Assembly: GCA_003142575.1 (NCBI GenBank)
Contig: PLMS01000031.1
Location: forward strand, 56,213 to 94,935
DNA from: Ignavibacteriota bacterium
GTDB taxonomy: Bacteria; Bacteroidota; Ignavibacteria; UBA10030
DNA length: 38,723 nucleotides
Direction: 5' to 3'
The notes below the pieces were generated by a model. The model had not been told where the DNA came from and ran no database searches. It saw nothing but the letters and a program-made list of their open reading frames with translations. A program made the position numbers and the translations under genes. This document shows positions 20,001 to 27,939 of the stretch, piece by piece; position 1 is the first letter of the stretch, and each line of letters begins with the position of its first letter.

Positions 20001-20069
20001 GGTGAAAGAAAATGTTGCTACGATAGCACAAACAAGTGAAGCCCGTAAACGAAATGTACCAATAGCCAT
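17067..20069 (-). CDS. TonB-dependent receptor with N-terminal carboxypeptidase-regulatory-like domain
   Basis: GSIKGHVFDKVTSEPLIGANVVVLNTGLGAAADNGG; plug RIQELPDANAAESIGRLPGVSLVRSGGEATQIVVRGLEPKYNSITIDGVALPATGSSNRGTDLSMIS; C-terminal barrel ending in RWRFN. Confidence 0.93.
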   Translation of the reverse strand: MAIGTFRLRASLVCAIVATFSFTFQSLYAFGSGSIKGHVFDKVTSEPLIGANVVVLNTGLGAAADNGGLITIYGVPAGQQTLKISYVGYQTVTIQVTVPENGVLEQEFRLLPQAIEGQEVIITAQARGQNTAINQQLASNNIANIVSSARIQELPDANAAESIGRLPGVSLVRSGGEATQIVVRGLEPKYNSITIDGVALPATGSSNRGTDLSMISSNSLEGIEVYKTVTADMDAAVIGGTVNFDIRRAKSNPDGEPSISLLAQGGYKDLMDSYKDYKFAADIEKRFFDDKFGVFVQGIAQRQNLTSNQLGAYYTNGNLPVTKNPDTIGMQYTKLSFISSIQNRYDGTLTLDYKIPNGELALLNIYSHSTTMTEQHSDQYTTSYAQSSQDRIILGTQLEKSDFNVVTNILSYKQTFGTLKIEAKLANAYSDNHVPNGWYVDFQQQSSGAKNIPSNLAPSAVVPQAQSLINLSRMFWTTNNAWTSFNKQDDKQATFNIENNFNLSDLLSVSVKGGGAYKYTTRYYNYDYYGGSLNNGAASKGYQASIVAALPWLADAPYNFDATGNTGFPISGLYNANMNFGKFFRGDYKLYSAVNAGTIDKIISVMRTIGASQTQQVTVPDFRPDDYQSVANDYSGHEIRSAGYLMATLNIGPWITIIPGIRYQALRTSYIAAHFIGNADQTNPYPLSIPYTLDTADEYHGYWLPDISIKYNLSENISLRASYTNTIAYPDFTSIIPREDVAGSSGSWVVWNNPALKPEQARNYDFQVSIHDNTVGLFAISPFLKIIDDQIYNPANVHLDTAQALSYGLPAYTGKSYTDTTSINNPYQLKVWGIEIEWQTHFWYLPGPLNNLIMNINYTHIFSEGKFPFTRTVLSNTYPVKTSYLDTSFTDRLYQQPNDIVNLSLGYDYGKFSILASMIYQSNVFNGSNFWWTLRSDKTKYLRWDLSVKQGLPWHDIEVYFDVNDLTKESDVYTIRKNGFSTAEYNYGLTADLGIRWRFN

Positions 20070-20321
20070 TTTATTCTCCTCAGAACTTCTTGAAAGGTTT
20101 TTGATTTTAGAAGCTTTTCAGTCAGAAACAATTTAGTTGAAAATATTTATCATATTCGCTAAGGCAACTTGCCATCCTTATAAATACATGTAACGACGTT
20201 GAGGATTATATTTCACATCCTCTGATACAATTTTACTTCACTGATTTTTATGGTTTGTAATTATAAATTTTGGAATCAATGTGAATTTTTGGTTTCAGCT
20301 TAATGCGTTTCAAGTTTTTTC

Positions 20322-20335
20322 TGCAAACGTTTGCA
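20322..20335. promoter_or_regulatory. Candidate LacI-family operator 1
   Basis: Perfect palindrome tgcaaacgtttgca in the intergenic region upstream of the TonB receptor. Confidence 0.75.
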
Positions 20336-20500
20336 TAAAACGTTAAAAATTTTTCTCAATGCTCGAATGATTGTTCACTCTTCTTTTTTTGCGAATATTT
20401 TGTTGCAATTACCCATGAGATAACTTCCACTATTTCCTGCTCCATCAAAGGTGGACAATGTGAATCATTGGTTCCAGGATGAGTGCGTCTGAAGGATTCT

Positions 20501-20516
20501 CTGCAAACGTTTGCAG
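20501..20516. promoter_or_regulatory. Candidate LacI-family operator 2
   Basis: Perfect 16-bp palindrome ctgcaaacgtttgcag; same core as operator 1, 180 bp centre-to-centre. Confidence 0.78.
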
Positions 20517-20745
20517 GACAGTGAAAAATAATCCTTCGCCGATATATCTAAAATTGCTTCTGATTCTTAACTATACATTCTCTTATGAAGGTTTACCGAG
20601 AAGAATGCTTGTGGTAGTAATAAATAATATCTTTCTTTCACAAAAATAGGTAATTCTCCTTCCTCGAATTACATTGGATTTTAATGAAGAATAATTGTTG
20701 AAATACTGTCGTTATATACAGGATTATGAATGATTTTGCAAAACC

Positions 20746-20767
20746 AAAACCGTTATAAAACCGTTTA
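20746..20767 (+). repeat. Tandem 11-bp direct repeat aaaaccgttat / aaaaccgttta upstream of the membrane-tethered regulator
   Basis: Two adjacent near-identical 11-mers ending 33 bp before the ATG at 20801. Confidence 0.45.
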
Positions 20768-20800
20768 TGAACAATTTTAGGCATCTATCAAGAGAGAAAT

Positions 20801-22153
20801 ATGGCGTTTGCTTTTGGCTGCGTTTGTTCTATATTTCAATTTATGGGTGAGCAAAACAATGTAAATATACCCTCCAAAAATGAAATAAAATCCATCGTCA
20901 ATGCCGTACTGCAAAGCAAGGATTTTAAAGATTCGCCTATATATTCAAACCTGCTTTCGTACCTTACACAGTCCACTCTATCAAAAAGAATTCCAAAAGA
21001 AATCACTATCGCCATTGATATATTCGGTAAGGATTCCGGTTTTAATTCGAATAAAGATTCGACAGTTCGTCATCACATTCTCATATTACGTAATAAACTG
21101 GATAACTATTATAGAAACGAAGGCAAAGAAGATAAATTCAGATTGGTTATCCCTAAAGGACATTATGAGATTCAAATCATACCTTCAAAAATTGAACATC
21201 CCAAGATATTGGATCGTATCATATCATCATTAAAACGCTGGGAAGTAGTCGTTATCGTCATCCTCTTATTCATTAATCTTTTTGTCATTTTTCGGCAAAC
21301 CAGTGTAAACTCTCTCTCATCCGCTCCTCAAACACCGTATTTTGTTGATTCCCAGGATAAGATCTGGGGTTCTTTTTTTAAAAATGGTTATCCTGTGAGT
21401 GTCATCTTAGGAGATGATTTTTGGCTGGATGAATACAGCCCGGAATTTAAACGCTACCGTCAAGTCCGGGATTGGAAAATATCTTCTGAAAATGACTTAT
21501 CCAATTTTTTAATAAAACATCCTAAAGCAAACTTGGTGAAGTCCGAAATAACAGGAATTCCATTTGGTGCCGCCGATAATTTAGTGGATATTCTTCACAT
21601 TGTATATCATTTTCAAAATGACGTATCTCTCTCTATGTCTTCACTGCTCTCTCTCGATAAAATTCGAGATCACAACATCATTTATATTGGTGAATTCAGA
21701 AACCTGCAAATTTTAAATAAGATTTTTTATAAAACACCTATCCGTTATCAGTATTTCCCGGACGAGCGATTGTTTATTGTTGATGAAAAAAGTAATGTCA
21801 TAGATACATTTCTCCGGGTTGAAGCACCTTACGAGCAGCAGAATAAGTATAATGTTGACTACTCTTTATTAATTAAAATGCCCGGATTCTCGAAGGAAAA
21901 TTTCATGTTTATTGTCGGGTTTGGGTATGGAGGCCGTTTGGAACGAACGAAAATGCTAGCAAATTCTGCATTACGGATGAAGTTTATAGAAGATATTAAT
22001 AAAATAAACAAATCTGTACCGGAATATTTTATTGCTCTCTTCGAAGTCAAGAGCATCGAAAGAACCGGTTTTACCAATGAACTAAAATACTTTAAGGAAA
22101 TACCAGGGAATTTCTTTTCAGAATCCTCCCCGGATAGCAGTAAAAAGGATTAA
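20801..22153 (+). CDS. Membrane-tethered regulator: N-terminal winged-helix-like domain, single TM helix, extracytoplasmic C-terminal domain
   Basis: N-terminal region SKDFKDSPIYSNLLSYLTQSTLSKRIPKEITIAIDIFGKDSGFNSNKDSTVRHHILILRNKLDNYYRNEGKEDKFRLVIPKGHYEI resembles the FxxSxRxxxFLxYVVE...LKExxIGxxVFGRxxxYDxxxDxIVRVxAxxLRxRLxxYY..EG..DxxRIxxPKGxYxP domain I know from Acidobacteria-type regulators; TM WEVVVIVILLFINLFVIF. An alternative start is MGEQ at 20843. Confidence 0.7.
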   Translation: MAFAFGCVCSIFQFMGEQNNVNIPSKNEIKSIVNAVLQSKDFKDSPIYSNLLSYLTQSTLSKRIPKEITIAIDIFGKDSGFNSNKDSTVRHHILILRNKLDNYYRNEGKEDKFRLVIPKGHYEIQIIPSKIEHPKILDRIISSLKRWEVVVIVILLFINLFVIFRQTSVNSLSSAPQTPYFVDSQDKIWGSFFKNGYPVSVILGDDFWLDEYSPEFKRYRQVRDWKISSENDLSNFLIKHPKANLVKSEITGIPFGAADNLVDILHIVYHFQNDVSLSMSSLLSLDKIRDHNIIYIGEFRNLQILNKIFYKTPIRYQYFPDERLFIVDEKSNVIDTFLRVEAPYEQQNKYNVDYSLLIKMPGFSKENFMFIVGFGYGGRLERTKMLANSALRMKFIEDINKINKSVPEYFIALFEVKSIERTGFTNELKYFKEIPGNFFSESSPDSSKKD

Positions 22154-22336
22154 TAGCAAAGAATACTACTGCATTACAGATTCTGTATATTTTAAATTGC
22201 GGAAGTTCCGATTATCAATCCAGGTATATTTCTTCGAAATGAGTAACATCGAATTGTTTTTCCTTCTTGGACAACTCAATTGATATAAAGAATATAAATT
22301 TGTACAGTCATGAAAGTCATACGTTGATACAAGATT

Positions 22337-23395
22337 TTAGTGCTGTGCGACTTTATAGTGAACAAGAGACAATTCTTTTAGTATCTTTGCACTGTATTCA
22401 GGTGTAATATCTCTTTGCGGTTCAGCCAACATTTCATATCCCACCATAAACTTCTTAATACTTGCGGATCTTAGCAGCGGCGGATAAAAATGCATATGAA
22501 GATGCCATTCGCCGTGGTCTTTTCCATCCGTTGGTGCCTGATGCAGTCCGGCAGAATAGGGAAAAGCTGTTTTAAAGAGATTATCATACTTGACAGTTAC
22601 AACACGCAACGCTTGAGCGAAATCTTTTTTCTCTTGTATCCTCAATTCGAGAATATTGGCAATCTTTCTTTTGGATAGGATCATCGTTTCATACGGCCAG
22701 ACAGCCCAGAACGGAGTGACAATGGCAAAGGAGGCGTTTTCGAAGACAACCCTTTCTTTCAGCCGCAGTTCCAGCTTAAGGTAATCTGCTAAGAGGCTGC
22801 GCTTCTTCTTGGAATAATACGATCTGAATTGCTTCAACTCTTTCAGAGGTTCCATAGGAATACTTTCCTGCGCCCAGATTTGTCCATGGGGATGGGGATT
22901 ACTATTCCCCATGATCGACCCTTTGTTTTCGAATATTTGCACATAATTGATATGCGGTTGTTTACCTAATGATTTGAATTCGTCTTGCCAGATAGTGATA
23001 ACATCTTCTATTTCGCTCTCTTTCATTTCTGCGAGAGTGAGATCATGTCTGGGTGAAAAATTGACAACTCTGCAAATTCCATTTTCAGATTTCGCAATCA
23101 ATAAATCATTTTCATTTATCTTTCCCTGAGGAACATCTGCAAGCAGCGCCGAGAAATCATTTGTAAACACATACGTATTTGCATACTGAGGATTGATTTC
23201 TCCGTTCGCACGCTTATTCCCAGGGCATAAATAACATTCGGATTCATACGCAGAGACTGGAACATTCGTCAAAGCAGATATCTCTCCCTGCCAAGGACGT
23301 TGAGTTCTCTGAGGAGAAACCAATACCCATTCTCCGGTCAAGATATTTTTCCTTCGATGAGGAGAATGAATGAGTTCAGACTGTTGCATGTTCAT
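22337..23395 (-). CDS. galT: Galactose-1-phosphate uridylyltransferase
   Basis: NSNPHPHGQIWAQESIP active site (HPH), ECYLCPGNKRANGE Zn-type CxxC, RHDLTLAEM; overlaps galK 3' end by 20 bp. Confidence 0.95.
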   Translation of the reverse strand: MNMQQSELIHSPHRRKNILTGEWVLVSPQRTQRPWQGEISALTNVPVSAYESECYLCPGNKRANGEINPQYANTYVFTNDFSALLADVPQGKINENDLLIAKSENGICRVVNFSPRHDLTLAEMKESEIEDVITIWQDEFKSLGKQPHINYVQIFENKGSIMGNSNPHPHGQIWAQESIPMEPLKELKQFRSYYSKKKRSLLADYLKLELRLKERVVFENASFAIVTPFWAVWPYETMILSKRKIANILELRIQEKKDFAQALRVVTVKYDNLFKTAFPYSAGLHQAPTDGKDHGEWHLHMHFYPPLLRSASIKKFMVGYEMLAEPQRDITPEYSAKILKELSLVHYKVAQH

Positions 23396-24557
23396 TCACA
23401 GCAATAATGTTCGTTCCAGAGCCGATGGAAGTAACATACGTTTTCAGATCTCTCTTGAATTGATGTTTGTACTTTTCGATCACCGTAGTACTTGTTTGTT
23501 CAATGTGATTCGTTTCAATGAGATTGATTGTACAGCCGCCAAACCCGCCGCCCATCATCCGCGAACCATAGACATGCGGATTGTCTTTGACTAATTCCAC
23601 CAAGTAATCGAGTTCTCGACAACTCACTTCATAGTCTTGACTTAATCCTGCGTGTGTTTTTATCATATATGACCCGAAGGCTTTTAAATCACCCTTTTCC
23701 AATTCTCGACACGCATCCAAGACTCGATCATTTTCTTCTACGACATATTTACATCTGCGATATATTGTAGGATCCATCATTTGTTTGCTCTTCTGCAGCA
23801 TTTCGAGAGAAACATCTCTTAAGGAGTTTACTTCCGGATAGTATTTTTTTATGAGAGCCACTCCCTCTCTGCATTCTTCTCTCCTACGATTATATTCCGA
23901 TGATGCTAATGAATGGGAAACTCGTGTATCAAAGAGAACGATGGAAATATTGGGAAAGGCAAAAGGATAATATTTATATTCCAGCGATCTACAATCAATG
24001 CGGAGAACCTTATCTTTCTCACCAAAGATATTGATGTATTGATCCATAATACCACACTGCACACCGACGAATTCATTCTCTGCTTTCTGGGCAAATTTCA
24101 CCAATGCAAGGGCATCAATTCGCAATTCGAAGATATAGTTTAGGGCAAATGCTAAACCCGCTTCGATTGCGGCTGAAGATGACATCCCTGCGCCGATGGG
24201 AATGTCTCCTCCAAAAACACAATTAAATCCTCGTATGCTATACTTCCCTTTGACGAACTGATCTACCACCCCCATAAGATAATTCGGCCATCCTTTTTTT
24301 GAGGACCGAAGATCATCGAGTGAAAACGCATACTCATCGTTCATGTCCATCGCATGCACATTGCACTGTCGATCACTCCGCGGACTCATTGCAAAATATA
24401 TTGCTTTATCGATAGCCGCCGGAAGGACATATCCCATGTTATAATCCGTGTGCTCGCCAATAAGATTCACTCTTCCCGGCGAACGAAATAGGAGGGGTTG
24501 CTCTTTGAATTTTTCCCGAAAGAGTGCTGCAGCAGATTCAACAAGGCTCATAGACAT
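23376..24557 (-). CDS. galK: Galactokinase
   Basis: SPGRVNLIGEHTDYNMGYVLPAAID signature, GDIPIGAGMSSSAAIE GHMP kinase motif, GSRMMGGGFGGCTINLI. Confidence 0.96.
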   Translation of the reverse strand: MSMSLVESAAALFREKFKEQPLLFRSPGRVNLIGEHTDYNMGYVLPAAIDKAIYFAMSPRSDRQCNVHAMDMNDEYAFSLDDLRSSKKGWPNYLMGVVDQFVKGKYSIRGFNCVFGGDIPIGAGMSSSAAIEAGLAFALNYIFELRIDALALVKFAQKAENEFVGVQCGIMDQYINIFGEKDKVLRIDCRSLEYKYYPFAFPNISIVLFDTRVSHSLASSEYNRRREECREGVALIKKYYPEVNSLRDVSLEMLQKSKQMMDPTIYRRCKYVVEENDRVLDACRELEKGDLKAFGSYMIKTHAGLSQDYEVSCRELDYLVELVKDNPHVYGSRMMGGGFGGCTINLIETNHIEQTSTTVIEKYKHQFKRDLKTYVTSIGSGTNIIAVNEHATV

Positions 24558-24773
24558 TTACCTTGTTTGCTTTCTCATTTTCAGATACATCCCCCCACCG
24601 AAGATAATCATAAAACCTCCCCACCAAATATTTGGATGTGTTTCCGCTAATATCGTTTTCACAGCAGGTGGATTAAGAATTTGATAGATACCGCTGCAAA
24701 AGACAAGTCCCCCTATGACCAATAATATCAATCCGACAAAATACCAAATAGGTTTCATTCCTTGTTCAGACAT
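24558..24773 (-). CDS. Small two-TM membrane protein of unknown function in the gal operon
   Basis: 71 aa; TM segments PIWYFVGLILLVIGGLVFCSGIY and WWGGFMIIFGGGMYL; TAA stop abuts galK ATG; 15 bp downstream of the SSS stop. Confidence 0.75.
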   Translation of the reverse strand: MSEQGMKPIWYFVGLILLVIGGLVFCSGIYQILNPPAVKTILAETHPNIWWGGFMIIFGGGMYLKMRKQTR

Positions 24774-24788
24774 TTTTTTTCTCCTTCA

Positions 24789-26465
24789 TTACCAGAACCA
24801 AATATTGAGCAGAATAAAGACGATCAAAGAAATAATTGCATAGAATTCCGGTCTCTTTATGAACGGGATATCCTGATCATGCTTCTCTTTGGTCAATCCT
24901 TTGACCAAGCCGACAAGTTCTTCTTTCGGCCTCTTTTTTGTCCACATGCTTACCCCAACAGTTACGACAACGCAAATCAACCATGCCCACCATGCCCGCC
25001 AGAAGTTTGCTGCCATGTCACTCTGAACACTCGACATCGTGATGATACTTTCTGCAAACCAGTGGAACTTGACAGCTAAATACATGAGGAACGAAGAGAG
25101 CATTCCTGCGATGAGTCCCCAAAAGGCACCATTCGGTGTAATCCACCAGATAAACATACCGAGCAGCATCGTTCCAAAGAGCGGGGCATTGACCCATGAA
25201 AAAATTGCCTGCATATAATCCATGATGCTGGGAAAACCTTTTGCCCAGTATGCAGTTACTAAGGAAAGAATGACACCGACAATAGTCGATGCACGTCCCA
25301 TCCAGAGAAGATTTGCATCGGATGCTTTTTTGTTCAAGACAGATTTATAAATGTCATAAGTCCATACCGTATTGAATGCACTGATGTTCCCTGCTTGTCC
25401 CGCCATAAATCCAGCGAGCAATGCTGTCACTCCTAAGCCAACTAAACCTGGTGGATAATACCGAGCTATTAAGAGAGGCAACGCGGAATCATAATTCACC
25501 TGCCCTCCATCGTGTAATAATTTGAATCCACTTTTTGGATCAATCGAAAGAGCGATTGCTATTAATCCTGCAAGGATAACAATAAAAGGTAAAGCCATCT
25601 TAAAAAATGATGCAAGAATCGGTGTCATACGTGCCGAGCGTAAATCCTTTGCCGAGAATGCACGCTGCACCACGAGAAAGTCCGTCGTCCAATATCCAAA
25701 AGACAATACAAATCCCAGACCAAGCACAATACCGCCCCAGTGAACAAGCATTCCATTTTGCGCTGGATTTGATGAAGATGACCATAATGTGGTGAAGGAA
25801 CCCACAGGGAAGTGGGCATTAATTCGAGCCATAATTTCACTGACACTTCCTATTTCTATTATTCCAAGAATCGAAACAAGAAATAGCCCAAACCAGATCA
25901 AGAAAAATTGTACAATTTCAGTAAAGATCGCCGACATTAAACCGCTCATTGTGACATATCCTGCAACGGTAATTGCGGAAGCCCACATGCTATAATCCCA
26001 ATTCCAGCCGAGGAATGTATGAAGTACAAGTGCCATAGCATAGAGATTAATTCCAGAGACGAGAAGCGTCATAATGGCAAAGGAAATGCCATTGAGCACC
26101 CGTGTCTTCTCATCGAAACGAAGTTTCAGATAGCCCGGAATAGAATTGATTTTGCTGCTGTAATAAAATGGCATCATATAGATGCCAAGAAAGAGCATTG
26201 CAGGAATTGCACCGATCCAATAGAAATGTGCTACGTACATTCCATATTTAAACGTATTTCCCGTCATGCCGAGTAATTCGAGCGCTCCAAGATTTGCCGA
26301 AAGAAAAGCAAGACCTGCAACCCAGAAAGAGTTCTTTCTTCCTGCAAGGAAAAAGTCCTCTTGACTCTTCGTATATCTGCGAAGATACAAACCAATGCCA
26401 AGGACAAAGCCGAAATAGATGATGATTATTAACCAATCAATATGTGAAAGTCCAATAGCTTCCAT
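24789..26465 (-). CDS. Sodium:solute symporter (SSS/SGLT family), probable galactose transporter
   Basis: DFFLAGRKNSFWVAGLAFLSANLGALELLGMTGN, SFGYWTTDFLVVQRAFSAKD; operonic with galK/galT. Confidence 0.93.
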   Translation of the reverse strand: MEAIGLSHIDWLIIIIYFGFVLGIGLYLRRYTKSQEDFFLAGRKNSFWVAGLAFLSANLGALELLGMTGNTFKYGMYVAHFYWIGAIPAMLFLGIYMMPFYYSSKINSIPGYLKLRFDEKTRVLNGISFAIMTLLVSGINLYAMALVLHTFLGWNWDYSMWASAITVAGYVTMSGLMSAIFTEIVQFFLIWFGLFLVSILGIIEIGSVSEIMARINAHFPVGSFTTLWSSSSNPAQNGMLVHWGGIVLGLGFVLSFGYWTTDFLVVQRAFSAKDLRSARMTPILASFFKMALPFIVILAGLIAIALSIDPKSGFKLLHDGGQVNYDSALPLLIARYYPPGLVGLGVTALLAGFMAGQAGNISAFNTVWTYDIYKSVLNKKASDANLLWMGRASTIVGVILSLVTAYWAKGFPSIMDYMQAIFSWVNAPLFGTMLLGMFIWWITPNGAFWGLIAGMLSSFLMYLAVKFHWFAESIITMSSVQSDMAANFWRAWWAWLICVVVTVGVSMWTKKRPKEELVGLVKGLTKEKHDQDIPFIKRPEFYAIISLIVFILLNIWFW

Positions 26466-26601
26466 ATATTATTTCCTTTATTTATTTTATGTGTCAGAAG
26501 ATGAAAACGGTATTGCACCTGAGAACGAATGTTAATCCATTTCTTCAATCCATAGTAACACGTGACAAGGCTTAAAGTTCAATACAATCTATCAGTACTG
26601 T

Positions 26602-26618
26602 TTTGCAAGCGTTTGCAG
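26602..26618. promoter_or_regulatory. Candidate LacI-family operator 3, promoter region of the gal operon
   Basis: tttgcaagcgtttgcag (minus strand ctgcaaacgcttgcaaa), same core as operators 1 and 2 with one mismatch; lies between lacI and the SSS gene. Confidence 0.72.
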
Positions 26619-26632
26619 AAGCATAAAAAAAT

Positions 26633-27646
26633 TTAGGTCGATCCACGAACAATCAACTTTGTTTCCAAAATCATTGTCTCCGGCTCCATGAGCTTGTCTT
26701 CGATAGTATGGACGAGTATTTCCGCAGCCCTTCTTCCCATTTCAAAAGAAGGTTGTTCGACTGTTGTAATCGTGGGATCAACCAAGCTGGTGATCTTGTT
26801 ATTCGAAAATCCCATAATAGCAATATCATCGGGAATTTTCAATTTTGACTCTTTAATTCTTTGGAAAGCTCCGATGGCAACAGGATCATTCACGGCAAAA
26901 ATCGCATCCGGGAGCATATTTTCTTTCAGGAGATCATCCATAGAACTATATCCGTCTTGTTCATGCAATCCCCCGTACCGGATAAATCCATTGTGTGAAA
27001 CAATATGAACTTTTTTCAGCGCATCTCTATAACCGTTTAATCTGTTTTTACAGATGCCCAATTCCTTGGGTCCGGCAAAATGTGCTATCCTTTTATATCC
27101 TTTATTCACCAAATAGGTAACTGCTTCGGAAGCGCTTTGATAATCGTCAATGACAACTTTGCTTGCGTTCACATCATCGCATACACGATCAAAAAACACT
27201 AAAGGAATTTTCCGTCTCAGGAGATCCTGAAAGTGTTCTCCATTCTTTGTGTTCTGCGAGATTGAAACGACAACTCCAGCAACCCGATGATGCATCAGCA
27301 TATTCGTATGGAGGACTTCCCTTTCATAACTTTCATTCGATTGGCAAAGAATGATCGTATACCCAGACTGGTATGCTACTTCCTCTATTCCACTGATCGC
27401 TGAAGAAAAGAAATCGTGTTTAATTTCCGGGACAATAACACCTATGGTCATTGTGCGATTACTTTTTAAACTTTGTGCAATGGGATTTGGCGAGTATCGT
27501 AATTCTTTCGCAACTTTTCTTACAAGCTCTTTTGTTTCATTCTTTATATCCGGGTGGTCGCTTAATGCACGCGATACTGTTGAGGCGGATATTCCCAACT
27601 TCTTAGCGATATCTATGATAGTGACATTTCTTAAGGTATGTTTCAT
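26633..27646 (-). CDS. LacI-family transcriptional regulator
   Basis: VTIIDIAKKLGISASTVSRALSDHPDIKNETKELVRKVAKELRYSPNPIAQSLKSNRTMTIGVIVPEI; ATG at 27646 preferred over the listed TTG 27667. Confidence 0.96.
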   Translation of the reverse strand: MKHTLRNVTIIDIAKKLGISASTVSRALSDHPDIKNETKELVRKVAKELRYSPNPIAQSLKSNRTMTIGVIVPEIKHDFFSSAISGIEEVAYQSGYTIILCQSNESYEREVLHTNMLMHHRVAGVVVSISQNTKNGEHFQDLLRRKIPLVFFDRVCDDVNASKVVIDDYQSASEAVTYLVNKGYKRIAHFAGPKELGICKNRLNGYRDALKKVHIVSHNGFIRYGGLHEQDGYSSMDDLLKENMLPDAIFAVNDPVAIGAFQRIKESKLKIPDDIAIMGFSNNKITSLVDPTITTVEQPSFEMGRRAAEILVHTIEDKLMEPETMILETKLIVRGST

Positions 27647-27662
27647 TTTTTGCAATCGTTCC

Positions 27663-27676
27663 CGCAATCGTTTGTA
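27663..27676. promoter_or_regulatory. Candidate degenerate LacI operator 4 (autoregulation)
   Basis: cgcaatcgtttgta, 11/14 match to tgcaaacgtttgca, 17 bp upstream of lacI ATG; a second gcaatcgtt copy at 27652-27660. Confidence 0.5.
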
Positions 27677-27939
27677 TTGTATGAAAAATTGATTTTTTTG
27701 TCAAGCACTATTTTTCTTTTTTCCATTCTGCTACCTTCGAGAGTCGACGACAATTTCCGCTTTTACGATGTACCAGACTAAAAATCACCAACAGAAGTTT
27801 GAGCTTTGCGTATGAGCGTTAAACAGTTCCTTCCCCTCTGCTAAAAAGCATGGCCTCGGTTCCATTGATCGCCCGGCAATCGGAAGGAAACATTTTCAAA
27901 ACTGAAGCGTCTTATCTTGCGTCCATTAAATTGAAGCGC

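Noticed and set aside
23376-23395. 20-bp overlap of galK and galT
   Set aside because: Ordinary operon overlap/translational coupling, not unusual in itself.
27647-27667. TTG start of LacI ORF in the track
   Set aside because: ATG at 27646 begins the canonical N-terminus just before the HTH, and the upstream part overlaps the operator-like sequence.
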